NCBI GenBank assembly: GCA_039815505.1
Contig: JBCBZE010000010.1
Location: forward strand, 1 to 30,694
Length of the DNA: 30,694 nt
Source: CANLWN01 sp039815505
Lineage (GTDB): Bacteria; Bacteroidota; Bacteroidia; Flavobacteriales; Flavobacteriaceae
Direction of reading: 5' to 3'
Below, piece after piece: positions 6,297-14,909 of the stretch. The position numbers and the translations under genes were made by a program. Under the pieces are notes generated by a model. The model made no database searches. It was not told the DNA's origin and was given only the letters and a program-made list of their open reading frames with translations. Within the stretch, counting starts at the first letter, position 1, and each line of letters starts with the position of its first letter.

Positions 6297-8792
6297 ATGG
6301 CAAAGAATTTAGTAATTGTAGAGTCGCCCGCTAAAGCAAAAACTATAGAGAAATTTTTAGGTAAGGACTATAAGGTAGAATCTAGTTTTGGTCATATTGC
6401 CGACCTTCCTTCAAAAGAGCTAGGGGTTGACGTGGAGAATGATTTTAAACCCAAGTATATTGTTGACAAGGAGAAAAAAGCACTTGTAAAAAAGCTTAGG
6501 GATTTAGCAAATAAGGCCGAAACCATTTGGTTGGCCAGTGATGAAGACCGGGAAGGAGAGGCTATATCCTGGCATTTGGCCGAAGAGTTACAATTAGACA
6601 AGGAAAAGACCAAACGTATAGTTTTTAACTCCATTACCAAGTCGGCCATTCAACGTGCCATACAGAATCCCAGGGAAATAAACTATGATTTGGTAAACGC
6701 CCAACAAGCTAGGAGAGTGTTGGATAGGTTGGTGGGTTATGAGCTCTCCCCCGTTTTGTGGAAGAAAATAAAACCGGGACTTTCTGCAGGTAGGGTGCAG
6801 TCCGTTGCCGTACGTTTAATAGTGGAGCGGGAACGAAATATCGATGCATTTAATCCTGAAGCTTCATTTAGAATTGCCGCGCAGTTCAAGACCGAAAAAG
6901 GAGGGACGTTCATTGCAAAATTGAACAAGACCTTTCCTGACAAACAAAGTGCGGAAAAGTTTTTGAACCAAAATATGGGAGCCGATTTTTCAGTTTCCGG
7001 TCTTGACAAAAAGCCCGCTAAGAAATCACCGGCAGCTCCCTTTACTACATCGACCTTACAGCAAGAAGCATCGAGAAAATTATATTTCTCCGTAGCCCGG
7101 ACAATGCAAGTTGCCCAGCGTTTGTATGAAGCCGGTCTTATTACCTATATGAGAACGGACAGTGTTAATCTTTCCAAAGAAGCCTTAAATGCCGCAAAAG
7201 ATGCAATATTGGAAAATTATGGGGAAGATTACAGTTCGGTAAGAAATTATGTGGGCAAATCCAAGGGGGCACAAGAAGCCCATGAGGCTGTTCGTCCCAC
7301 AGATATGAAAAGGCAATCGCCCGCTTTGGAACGAGATCAATCCAAATTGTATGAACTTATTTGGAAAAGAACCATAGCATCCCAAATGAGCGATGCCCAA
7401 TTGGAACGTACCAATGTAAAGATAACCTCCAACACGCATAAAGAACAATTTACGGCCAATGGGGAGGTCATTAAATTTGATGGTTTCCTTAAAGTATATA
7501 TGGAAGGAAAAGATGAAGAAGATGTAGTGGAGGATCAAGATGGGATGTTACCTGCCATGAAGCTTGGGGATGCATTATTGAACAATTATATTACGGCTAC
7601 CGAACGTTTTACCAGGCCACCATACAGATATACGGAGGCTTCCTTGGTTAAAAAATTAGAGGAGTTGGGTATCGGTAGACCATCTACATATGCACCCACA
7701 ATTTCCACCATACAGAATAGGGGCTATGTGGAAAAAGGAACCATAGAAGGCGTTGAAAGAAAATATAAACAACTGATTTTGGAATCGGAAAAAATCGATG
7801 AAAAGAATCTTTCCGAAACCATAGGTTCCGATAAGGGAAAATTGGTGCCTACCGATATTGGAATGATCGTAAATGATTTTTTGGTGAGCCATTTTGCCAA
7901 TATTTTGGATTATAATTTCACCGCAAAAGTGGAAGAAAATTTCGATGAAATTGCTTCGGGCGGAGAGGATTGGCAGAAAATGATGAAAGATTTTTATAAA
8001 GACTTTCATCCCAATGTTTTGGATGTCGAAGAAAATGCAGGTAGGGCCAGTGGAGAACGTGTATTGGGGAACGATCCCAAAACAGGTAGACAGGTTGCGG
8101 TGCGCTTGGGGAGATTTGGGCCTATGGTGCAAATAGGAACTGTTGAAGAAGAAGAGAAACCTCTATTTGCAAGCCTACTTCCGGACCAGTCCTTAAATAC
8201 GATAACATATGATGAGGCCATGGACCTTTTTAAACTTCCCAGAAAATTAGGGGTATTTGAAGGAGAGGAAATAGAGGCCAACGTAGGGAGGTTTGGTCCG
8301 TATGTTAGATTTGGTAAAAAGTTTGTATCCTTAGGGAAAGGTGAAAGCGCCATGACCATAGATTTGGATAGGGCCATAGAACTGATAAAGGAAAAACAAA
8401 AAGCAGATGCGCCAATAGCCTCTTATGAAGGTAAGGATGTGACCAAAGGAACAGGGCGTTTTGGTCCCTTCATTAAATGGGATGGTATGTTCATCAATGT
8501 AAACAAGAAATATGACTTTGACCATCTTACCCCGGATGATATTAAGGAATTGATAGAAATAAAAAAACAAAAGGAAATTGATAAATTGGTCCAGGAATGG
8601 CCAGAAGAAGGTATCCGAATAGAAAAGGCACGTTGGGGTAGGCATTCCATTATTAAGGGTAAAATCAAAGTTGAACTCTCAAAGGACGTGGATGCCACTA
8701 CATTTACTTTGGAAAACGCGAAGGCGCTGATAGAAAAAAAATCCCCGAAGAAAAAATCAAAAGCTAAACCAAAACCAAAAGCTAAAAAATAA
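6297..8792 (+). CDS. topA: DNA topoisomerase I (type IA)
   Basis: An 831-residue enzyme that relaxes negative supercoils by cutting one strand. The N-terminal Toprim domain has the catalytic glutamate in VESPAKAKTI (E9) and the acidic cluster DEDREGE (82-88). The active-site tyrosine is Y284 in GLITYMRTDS. LSAGRVQSVAVRL and GIGRPSTYAPTIS are further family blocks. Instead of the zinc fingers of E. coli TopA, the C-terminus carries three repeats of the RFGPxxxxG type (near residues 605, 665 and 719), followed by a lysine/proline-rich tail (about the last 20 residues) that probably adds nonspecific DNA affinity. The start ATG is fixed by the canonical MAKNLVIVESPAKA. A ureohydrolase-fold gene follows after only 2 bp, so the two are almost certainly co-transcribed. 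Confidence 0.97.
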   Translation: MAKNLVIVESPAKAKTIEKFLGKDYKVESSFGHIADLPSKELGVDVENDFKPKYIVDKEKKALVKKLRDLANKAETIWLASDEDREGEAISWHLAEELQLDKEKTKRIVFNSITKSAIQRAIQNPREINYDLVNAQQARRVLDRLVGYELSPVLWKKIKPGLSAGRVQSVAVRLIVERERNIDAFNPEASFRIAAQFKTEKGGTFIAKLNKTFPDKQSAEKFLNQNMGADFSVSGLDKKPAKKSPAAPFTTSTLQQEASRKLYFSVARTMQVAQRLYEAGLITYMRTDSVNLSKEALNAAKDAILENYGEDYSSVRNYVGKSKGAQEAHEAVRPTDMKRQSPALERDQSKLYELIWKRTIASQMSDAQLERTNVKITSNTHKEQFTANGEVIKFDGFLKVYMEGKDEEDVVEDQDGMLPAMKLGDALLNNYITATERFTRPPYRYTEASLVKKLEELGIGRPSTYAPTISTIQNRGYVEKGTIEGVERKYKQLILESEKIDEKNLSETIGSDKGKLVPTDIGMIVNDFLVSHFANILDYNFTAKVEENFDEIASGGEDWQKMMKDFYKDFHPNVLDVEENAGRASGERVLGNDPKTGRQVAVRLGRFGPMVQIGTVEEEEKPLFASLLPDQSLNTITYDEAMDLFKLPRKLGVFEGEEIEANVGRFGPYVRFGKKFVSLGKGESAMTIDLDRAIELIKEKQKADAPIASYEGKDVTKGTGRFGPFIKWDGMFINVNKKYDFDHLTPDDIKELIEIKKQKEIDKLVQEWPEEGIRIEKARWGRHSIIKGKIKVELSKDVDATTFTLENAKALIEKKSPKKKSKAKPKPKAKK

Positions 8793-8794
8793 CT

Positions 8795-9952
8795 ATGGCG
8801 TACGATTTTTTAGTTCCTGTAGAGGATAAAATATTGGCACATTGCGAATTGCTACCGCCACAGGCACTGGGAAATAATATTCATAAGCACACTTCAAAAA
8901 AAGGATTGCCCGTCTTGGCGAATGCCGCTATCGCAATAATAGGGGTCCACGAATCTCGAAATGCCTATGAGAAAAAGTTGGAGCGTTTAAATATTTCCGA
9001 AATTAGATTGCAACTCTACAAGCTCATGATGGGCAATTGGAACTCGACCATAGTGGACCTGGGCGATATCGAAGAAGGTGAAGAAGTAGAGGACACCTAT
9101 TTTGTGGTAAAGGAAATCATTGCGGATTTATTGGAGGAAAATATAGTTCCTATTGTAATAGGGGCCACTCAAGATATTACCTACCCAACCTACAGGGCCT
9201 TTGATAATATTATGGATATGATCAACTTGGTCGCCATAGATAGTAGATTCGATTTTGGGGCGGATGAAGAGTTAATTTCCTCGCACTCTTATATGAGTAT
9301 GATCATAACGGACAAACCCAATAACCTTTTTAATTTTTCCAATATTGGATATCAAAGTTACTTCAACGCCCAGGAAGAAGTAGATTTAATGGAGCGCCTT
9401 TTCTTTGATGCCTATAGATTGGGAGAAATCATTTCCGATGTTTCATTGGCAGAACCTGTACTTAGAAATGCGCATATTGTAAGTTTGGATGCCCGGTCCA
9501 TCAAGGCTAGCGAAATAGGGTCGCCCAATAACTTTTCTCCCAATGGCTTCAACGGACGGGAGATATGTGCCATATCCAGATATGCGGGAATTAGTGACAA
9601 GGTATCCGTATTTGGTGTCTATGAAAGTGAAAATACAGCACAGTCTTTTCAGCTTGTTGCCCAAATAATTTGGTATTTTATGGAGGGATTCAACTTTAGG
9701 GTAGAAGAATCTCCATATGCTAAAAGTGAGGACTTCACAAAATTCATGGTTCCTACTGATACAGAGGAATTAACCTTTTATAAAAGCAACCTTACAGATA
9801 GATGGTGGGTAGAGGTGCCATCAATTTTAACTTCACATAATAAAACAAAATCATCAGCGTTATTACCATGCACCGAAGAAGATTATTTGGAAGCATGTGA
9901 CCAAAATATTCCGGAGCGGTGGTTTAAGGCCTACAGGAAAGGCTTTAACTGA
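8795..9952 (+). CDS. Ureohydrolase-fold (formimidoylglutamase-like) protein with degenerate metal site
   Basis: A 385-residue protein with the arginase/agmatinase/formimidoylglutamase fold, cytoplasmic (no signal). The three metal-binding blocks are at the right places but altered. The GG(G)H block is GATQD (residues 123-127), lacking the histidine. The DxHxD block is DSRFD (149-153), with arginine in place of the histidine. The SxDxDxxDP block is SLDARS (230-235), with the second aspartate replaced. With three of the manganese ligands gone, hydrolase activity is unlikely. It sits 2 bp after topA and 113 bp before gldK. Automated annotation would probably call it formimidoylglutamase (HutG), but no other histidine-utilisation gene is present. 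A structural or regulatory role is possible; that is inference. Confidence 0.8.
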   Translation: MAYDFLVPVEDKILAHCELLPPQALGNNIHKHTSKKGLPVLANAAIAIIGVHESRNAYEKKLERLNISEIRLQLYKLMMGNWNSTIVDLGDIEEGEEVEDTYFVVKEIIADLLEENIVPIVIGATQDITYPTYRAFDNIMDMINLVAIDSRFDFGADEELISSHSYMSMIITDKPNNLFNFSNIGYQSYFNAQEEVDLMERLFFDAYRLGEIISDVSLAEPVLRNAHIVSLDARSIKASEIGSPNNFSPNGFNGREICAISRYAGISDKVSVFGVYESENTAQSFQLVAQIIWYFMEGFNFRVEESPYAKSEDFTKFMVPTDTEELTFYKSNLTDRWWVEVPSILTSHNKTKSSALLPCTEEDYLEACDQNIPERWFKAYRKGFN

Positions 9953-10065
9953 TTAAAAATAATTTTAAAGGATAATAACTTTACACAATAAATTGTTCAA
10001 AAAATAGTTTTAGTGAATAATGTGTGTTTGGAAATTATAATCATAATCGAAATTAACCTATACGT

Positions 10066-11421
10066 ATGAAAAAGCTATTGTTATCATCTATAGCATTTGT
10101 TTTTTTGCTCACAAGTTGTGGGTCCAAAACAAAAGGAGAACTAGTTGGAGCCCAAGGAAAAAAATGGTATCCGGAAAAACCTTATGGAATGGAATTGATT
10201 CCCCGGGGATCTTTTATCATGGGTAAGAGTGAGGAGGACGTCGCGCAGGCACTTAATGCCCCTACAAAAACTGTGACCGTCCGATCTTTTTACATGGACG
10301 ACACGGAAATCACAAATAGTGAATACCGTCAGTTCGTGGAATGGGTAAAGGACTCCATTACAAGAACTAAATTGGCCATTCTTGCGGATGAGTTAGGTCT
10401 TAGTCCGGAAGATGGAGGTATAGGCGATTATGCGTTCAAAGATGCGGACACTTCAAAAGCATCTGTATACGATAAGTATATGTTGGACAATTATGCCGGT
10501 ATGGGAGAAACAGGTTATGAAGGTAGAGGCTTAAATAAAGATGAAGATCTTATTTGGGATACTTCCGATTATCCTGACGAGTATTATACAGAGGTTATGG
10601 ATTCTTTGTACATACCGGAGGAAGAATCGTATAACGGACAACGTACCATAGATGTTACTCAATTAAAATATAAGTATAGCTGGATGGATATCGAAGCTGC
10701 CGCGCGTTCCAAAACGGGTAGAAGAAAAGATTTCATTAGACAGGAGCAACTGGAAATTTACCCGGATACAACCGTTTGGATAAGGGACTTTGAATACTCC
10801 TACAACGAACCGATGCACAACGATTATTTCTGGCATGATGCCTATAGTGACTACCCAGTGGTGGGTGTTTCCTGGCAACAAGCAAAGGCGTTCTGTAACT
10901 GGCGTACCAAATTCAAGAATGACGATCAGAAAGATAGAGGTAGACAATTTGTAAATCAGTTTAGATTACCTACAGAAGCTGAATGGGAGTATGCCGCTAG
11001 AGGTGGTATCGAAGGTGGTACTTACCCATGGGGAGGCCCATATGTAATCAGTGATACGGGTTGCTTTATGGCCAACTTTAAGCCTCAACGGGGAGATTAT
11101 GCTGCGGATGCGGCATTGTATACCGTAGAAGCTAAATCTTACGAACCAAATGATTTCAACCTATACAATATGGCAGGAAACGTTTCCGAGTGGACAAATT
11201 CCAGCTATGAGGCAGGCTCTTATGATTACGTATCCACCATGAACCCTAATGGTGGTGGGGAAAGCAACGCCAGAAAAGTTATCCGAGGTGGTTCTTGGAA
11301 AGATGTTGCCTATTTCCTTCAAGTAAGTACTAGGGATTATGAGTACAGGGATTCGGCAAGAAGTTATATTGGCTTTAGAACCGTACAGGATTATATGGGC
11401 GAAGAAGATTCAACACAATAA
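10066..11421 (+). CDS. gldK: Gliding motility / type 9 secretion lipoprotein GldK
   Basis: A 451-residue lipoprotein. The signal peptide ends in LLTSC (lipid cysteine at residue 18), followed by GSKTKGE without an acidic cluster, consistent with retention on the periplasmic face of the outer membrane. The body is a SUMF1/formylglycine-generating-enzyme-like fold: MELIPRGSFIMG near residue 41, TEITNSEYRQFV near 82, PVVGVSWQQAKAFCNWR, FRLPTEAEWEYAARGG, NMAGNVSEWT, and VIRGGSW with GFRTV near the end. The family uses this fold structurally. GldK and GldN form the ring above the GldLM motor needed for protein secretion and gliding. Long insertions (about residues 105-240) are typical of GldK. It is the first gene of gldKLMN; 77 bp separate it from gldL. 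Confidence 0.96.
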   Translation: MKKLLLSSIAFVFLLTSCGSKTKGELVGAQGKKWYPEKPYGMELIPRGSFIMGKSEEDVAQALNAPTKTVTVRSFYMDDTEITNSEYRQFVEWVKDSITRTKLAILADELGLSPEDGGIGDYAFKDADTSKASVYDKYMLDNYAGMGETGYEGRGLNKDEDLIWDTSDYPDEYYTEVMDSLYIPEEESYNGQRTIDVTQLKYKYSWMDIEAAARSKTGRRKDFIRQEQLEIYPDTTVWIRDFEYSYNEPMHNDYFWHDAYSDYPVVGVSWQQAKAFCNWRTKFKNDDQKDRGRQFVNQFRLPTEAEWEYAARGGIEGGTYPWGGPYVISDTGCFMANFKPQRGDYAADAALYTVEAKSYEPNDFNLYNMAGNVSEWTNSSYEAGSYDYVSTMNPNGGGESNARKVIRGGSWKDVAYFLQVSTRDYEYRDSARSYIGFRTVQDYMGEEDSTQ

Positions 11422-11498
11422 GAAATCTATTTTTATTTATATCAAACGAAAACCAAATACTTATTATTAACATTAAACTTTAAATTAAATTTAGAATT

Positions 11499-12146
11499 AT
11501 GGCACAGTCAAAATCAACAAAAAAATTATTTAACATGGCCTATGGCCTTGGAGCATCCGTAGTAATTATAGGTGCGTTATTCAAAATTCTTCACTGGGAA
11601 TTTGGACCACTTACCGGTGGACTTCTATTGGCGGTGGGTCTTATCACCGAAGCGTTAATTTTTGCGATCAGTGCATTTGAACCCGTAGACGACGAATACG
11701 ATTGGTCCTTGGTATATCCAGAATTAAATGGAGGTCAGTCTAACGGTAAGAATGAAGCTGCAGAGGCTAAAGAAGCAGAAGGTATCCTATCTAGAAAATT
11801 GGATGATTTATTGGCAGAAGCCAATATCGATGCCAACCTCATGGAAAGTTTAGGGTCTAGCATCCGTAACTTTGAAGGTGCGGCCAAAGGAATCGCTCCT
11901 ACGGTAGATGCTATGGAATCTACTAAGAAATACTCTGAAGAGATGTCCCATGCAGCCGCTCAAATGGAATCTTTGAACAGCTTATATAAAGTACAGTTAG
12001 AAAGTGCTAGCAAACAAGCTTCCGTTAACGAGGAAGTGGTACAAAATGCAAGTGCCCTTAAAGATCAAATGGAGTCCTTGGCAACGAACCTTTCTTCCTT
12101 GAACGGAGTTTATGGAGGTATGTTGACTGCAATGAATAGAAACTAA
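11499..12146 (+). CDS. gldL: Gliding motility / T9SS motor protein GldL
   Basis: A 215-residue inner-membrane protein. Two transmembrane helices are visible near the N-terminus (about 13-33 and 38-60), followed by a long cytoplasmic helical tail with predicted coiled coil. GldL pentamers surround two GldM helices and convert proton flow into rotation. The family's key membrane glutamate (E49 in Flavobacterium johnsoniae) is E51 here in GLITEALIFA. The ALFKILHWEFGPLTG loop with H32 is also conserved. The ATG at 11499 gives the conserved start SKKLFNMAYGLG-like sequence with no extension. It is followed by gldM after 50 bp. Confidence 0.97.
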   Translation: MAQSKSTKKLFNMAYGLGASVVIIGALFKILHWEFGPLTGGLLLAVGLITEALIFAISAFEPVDDEYDWSLVYPELNGGQSNGKNEAAEAKEAEGILSRKLDDLLAEANIDANLMESLGSSIRNFEGAAKGIAPTVDAMESTKKYSEEMSHAAAQMESLNSLYKVQLESASKQASVNEEVVQNASALKDQMESLATNLSSLNGVYGGMLTAMNRN

Positions 12147-12190
12147 TTAGTTGCATAAACCCAAATCAAATATTAATTAAAACTAATTAG
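12141..12190 (+). repeat. Pair of AACTAATTAG repeats around the gldL-gldM junction
   Basis: The 10-mer AACTAATTAG occurs at 12141-12150, where it contains the gldL stop codon, and again at 12181-12190, seven bases before the gldM ATG. Each copy contains the palindrome CTAATTAG. The repeat may be chance in AT-rich DNA, or may let the two copies pair with each other in the mRNA. Confidence 0.35.
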
Positions 12191-12196
12191 AAAAAC

Positions 12197-13768
12197 ATGG
12201 CAGGAGGAAAGCTATCACCACGTCAGAAGATGATCAACCTTATGTATTTGATCTTCATCGCAATGCTGGCGTTGAATATGAGTAAAGAAGTTCTATCCGC
12301 TTTCGGTCTTTTGAACGCAAAGCTAGAAGCTTCTAATATAAAGACTACCGAGAATAACAATGATTTCTTGGCCAGTCTAGAAACTAAGGCTTCCGAAAAT
12401 GCGGAAGAATATGGTAAGTTGTATGAAAACGCTACCAAGATCAAGGCGATGTCTCAAGAGTACTTTGATTATTTGCAGGCCCTTAAGACAGATATGACCA
12501 AAGATATCGAAGATCCAACAGATTATCAGGTTATGGATAAGACCGATTTTCTTGATCAGAAATTCTTTGGCGGAAGTGGCCTTAAAAAAGATGGTAAGGA
12601 ATATTTAGACCGCATCAATAAGTACCGTTCCGAAATATTGGCACTGTTACCTAAAAAAGGGATGGAAGACGTAAAATCTTCTGTTAAGACCAGATTTGAA
12701 ACGGGTGATGCCAACGGTAAAGTGAAAAATAGGGATGGTGCCCAAGTAGATTGGCTAAACTACCATTTCGAAGGATTTCCTTTAGTGGCTTCCCTGACCA
12801 AGATTACTCAATTGCAAGCAGATATCAAGGCAACTGAACAAGATGCGTTAAAAGGTATGTTGGAAGGTGAGCTTTCTGCTGCGGTTTCGCTAACCAATTT
12901 TTCCACCTTGTTAGAGCAGAGTAAGTCTGCGTTCTACGCTGGTGATAAATTTGAAGGTAGTATTGTATTGGGTAAGACCGATAAAACCTCTACCCCTGTT
13001 AGTGCCGATCTTAAATTGGATGGAAGACAATTGACCGAAGGTAAGGATTATACCCTGGGCGCAGGTGGTGTTAAACTATTGATCAGCGCAGGTAATGCAG
13101 GCGACCATGAAATTGTTGGTCAGTTAATGTACAAGCAAGATGGTAAGGATATCCCTGTGGATGTTAAGCAGACCTTTGCTACCATTACCAAGCCTAATGC
13201 CGCTCTAATTGCTGCGGACAAGATGAACGTAGTATATCGTGGTGTATCTAACCCTATGACCATATCCATACCTGGTATTCCTAGTAACAAAGTAAATGCT
13301 TCTGCACCTGGTCTTTCCAAAAGAAGCGGTAGCAAGTATGTTATGAATCCAGGAAAAGGTAGAACGGTTACCATTAATGCATCGGGTGTATTGCCAGATG
13401 GACAAAGAGTCGGTTCTAAAACAGAGTTTAGAATTAAGGATATACCAAGACCTGCCGGTTCCATTAGAGGTGAAACAGGTAGTGCTAAAATGCCAAGGAG
13501 AAACTTGGAAATTGCCACAGTTGGCGCATTGTTGGAAGACTTTGACTTTGACTTGAATCTTGCGGTCAGCGGATTTAAATTCAAAGTACCGGGACAACCT
13601 ACCGTTAATGTTAGAGGCGGTAAGTTAGACGGAAGGGCAAAGTCTGCCTTAAAAAGAGCCAAGCGTGGAGATGCTGTGCAAATATTTGATATACAGGCTT
13701 ATATTACCAATAACAGGACATATAAATTAAAGAAAGTATCTCCTGTGGTAGTTGAGATCACAAACTAG
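12197..13768 (+). CDS. gldM: Gliding motility / T9SS motor protein GldM
   Basis: A 523-residue protein with a single N-terminal transmembrane helix (about 14-32) and a large periplasmic part made of four domains (D1 mostly helical, D2-D4 immunoglobulin-like), as in the known GldM structures. The start MAGGKLSPRQKMINLMYL keeps the cytoplasmic arginine (R9) reported to contact GldL. The dimer spans the periplasm and passes torque from GldL to the GldK/GldN ring. Length and start agree with family members. It lies 50 bp after gldL; an intergenic hairpin separates it from gldN. Confidence 0.97.
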   Translation: MAGGKLSPRQKMINLMYLIFIAMLALNMSKEVLSAFGLLNAKLEASNIKTTENNNDFLASLETKASENAEEYGKLYENATKIKAMSQEYFDYLQALKTDMTKDIEDPTDYQVMDKTDFLDQKFFGGSGLKKDGKEYLDRINKYRSEILALLPKKGMEDVKSSVKTRFETGDANGKVKNRDGAQVDWLNYHFEGFPLVASLTKITQLQADIKATEQDALKGMLEGELSAAVSLTNFSTLLEQSKSAFYAGDKFEGSIVLGKTDKTSTPVSADLKLDGRQLTEGKDYTLGAGGVKLLISAGNAGDHEIVGQLMYKQDGKDIPVDVKQTFATITKPNAALIAADKMNVVYRGVSNPMTISIPGIPSNKVNASAPGLSKRSGSKYVMNPGKGRTVTINASGVLPDGQRVGSKTEFRIKDIPRPAGSIRGETGSAKMPRRNLEIATVGALLEDFDFDLNLAVSGFKFKVPGQPTVNVRGGKLDGRAKSALKRAKRGDAVQIFDIQAYITNNRTYKLKKVSPVVVEITN

Positions 13769-13782
13769 TAAATTATAATTTT

Positions 13783-13836
13783 ATGTAGTGCACCGGATAG
13801 ATTTGTATATCACAAAGTTTAAACGGTGCATTACAT
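13783..13836 (+). promoter_or_regulatory. Long intercistronic hairpin between gldM and gldN
   Basis: The left arm ATGTAGTGCACCG (13783-13795) pairs with CGGTGCATTACAT (13824-13836): 13 base pairs with one G-U pair. The 28 nt loop contains a smaller inner stem (TTTGT with ACAAA). No T-run follows, so it is not a normal terminator. It lies in the 100 bp gap between gldM and gldN and could control mRNA processing or gldN expression. Confidence 0.5.
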
Positions 13837-13868
13837 TTAATGTATACTAAACAATAAATATGTTAACA

Positions 13869-14771
13869 ATGAATTGGAAAAATGTTTTATTAATAGGAGC
13901 TGTAACACTGTTACCAATTTCCGCAATGGCCCAGGCAAATATCTTGAATGCCAAAAAACCGGAAGATATTGGGAAGAAAACAGAAGCGCAGAAAGAAAAG
14001 GACAATGATGCTCCTTTAAAATACGGTTATGTGGATGATAGGGATATCCTTTGGTCCAAAACGGTATGGGAAGTCATTGACTTGGACGAACGTGTTAATT
14101 TCCCATTGTATTATCCTATAGACACCATAGATATCGGTGCCGATAGGAGATCTTTATACGATGTCTTGATCAAGAATATCAAGAATGGAAAATTGGAAGA
14201 TGTATATGTGGATTCCTATTTTACGGAGAAACGGGTCTTTAGTGACTTGGAAGCTACCTTAAAGAAAACGGATACTACAGATTTTGGATACGAACAATAT
14301 AATGCCGGTGAGGAGATTTCCGCGGAATATATTAACCAAAGAGAGCTTACCGCTGCTGACTTGGAAGAGTATCTTATAAAAGGAATTTGGTATTTTGACA
14401 AACGTCAGGGAGAATTAAAATATCGTTTATTGGGTATTGCCCCCATTGCACCGGACGTTAACTTTATCGATGATGATTCCATTGATGCGGCCGATGCTAA
14501 AGTAGCCTTGTTCTGGGTATGGTACCCAGGTGCGAGACAAATACTGCACGAAGCCAAGGTGTTTAACCAACGAAACTCGGCACAACCCATATCTTTTGAT
14601 ATGTTGTTGAATGCAAGAAGGTTCAATGCCACGATCTATAAGGAAGATAATATCCATGGAGATCGTAAAATCAAGGATTATGTTGCCGATAATGCGTTGT
14701 TCCAATTGTTAGAGGCAAATCGTATCAAGGAAACTATCAGGGATAGGGAACAAGATATGTGGGCTTATTAG
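13869..14771 (+). CDS. gldN: Gliding motility / T9SS periplasmic protein GldN
   Basis: A 300-residue secreted protein with a classical signal peptide: from the ATG at 13869, MNWKNVLLIGAVTLLPISAMAQ, cut probably after A21. An alternative ATG three codons upstream at 13860 exists (MLTMNW...). The mature part contains the GldN/PorN family blocks YVDDRDILWSKTVWEVIDL, FPLYYPIDT and RLLGIAPI, and the helical C-terminus. GldN binds GldK to form the periplasmic ring of the type 9 secretion system. It is the last gene of the cluster, followed by a perfect-palindrome terminator. No in-window gldO paralogue follows it. Confidence 0.96.
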   Translation: MNWKNVLLIGAVTLLPISAMAQANILNAKKPEDIGKKTEAQKEKDNDAPLKYGYVDDRDILWSKTVWEVIDLDERVNFPLYYPIDTIDIGADRRSLYDVLIKNIKNGKLEDVYVDSYFTEKRVFSDLEATLKKTDTTDFGYEQYNAGEEISAEYINQRELTAADLEEYLIKGIWYFDKRQGELKYRLLGIAPIAPDVNFIDDDSIDAADAKVALFWVWYPGARQILHEAKVFNQRNSAQPISFDMLLNARRFNATIYKEDNIHGDRKIKDYVADNALFQLLEANRIKETIRDREQDMWAY

Positions 14772-14804
14772 CCACAAGAATATTCCAATTCAAATATGTA
14801 CTAT

Positions 14805-14837
14805 AAAAGCGCTGCATCTAGATGCAGCGCTTTTTTT
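14805..14837 (+). terminator. Strong terminator of the gldKLMN cluster
   Basis: Bases 14805-14834 form a perfect 30 bp palindrome (half-site AAAAGCGCTGCATCT...) followed by further T to make a run of seven. It begins 34 bp after the gldN stop. Because the sequence is symmetrical with A- and T-tracts at both ends it could stop transcription from either side. Confidence 0.9.
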
Positions 14838-14896
14838 ATACTGTTTTTAAATTTCAAAGTAGCTTTTAAGTACACGATATATCTTTTAAGATTACC

Positions 14897-14904
14897 TACT
14901 TTTG
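14897..14904 (+). promoter_or_regulatory. -7 box immediately in front of the FAD oxidoreductase
   Basis: TACTTTTG matches the TAnnTTTG consensus and ends only 5 bp before the ATG at 14910. The transcription start would fall on or next to the start codon, predicting a leaderless mRNA. No clean -33 TTG is visible upstream. Confidence 0.5.
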
Positions 14905-14909
14905 TTTCC

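Noticed and set aside
7656..8645. Several antisense frames within topA
   Set aside because: They are shadows of topA with unlikely composition and no conserved motif.
13120..13662. Long antisense frame (180 codons) within gldM
   Set aside because: It lies fully inside a firmly identified gene and has no recognisable domain; codon bias of gldM explains the open frame.
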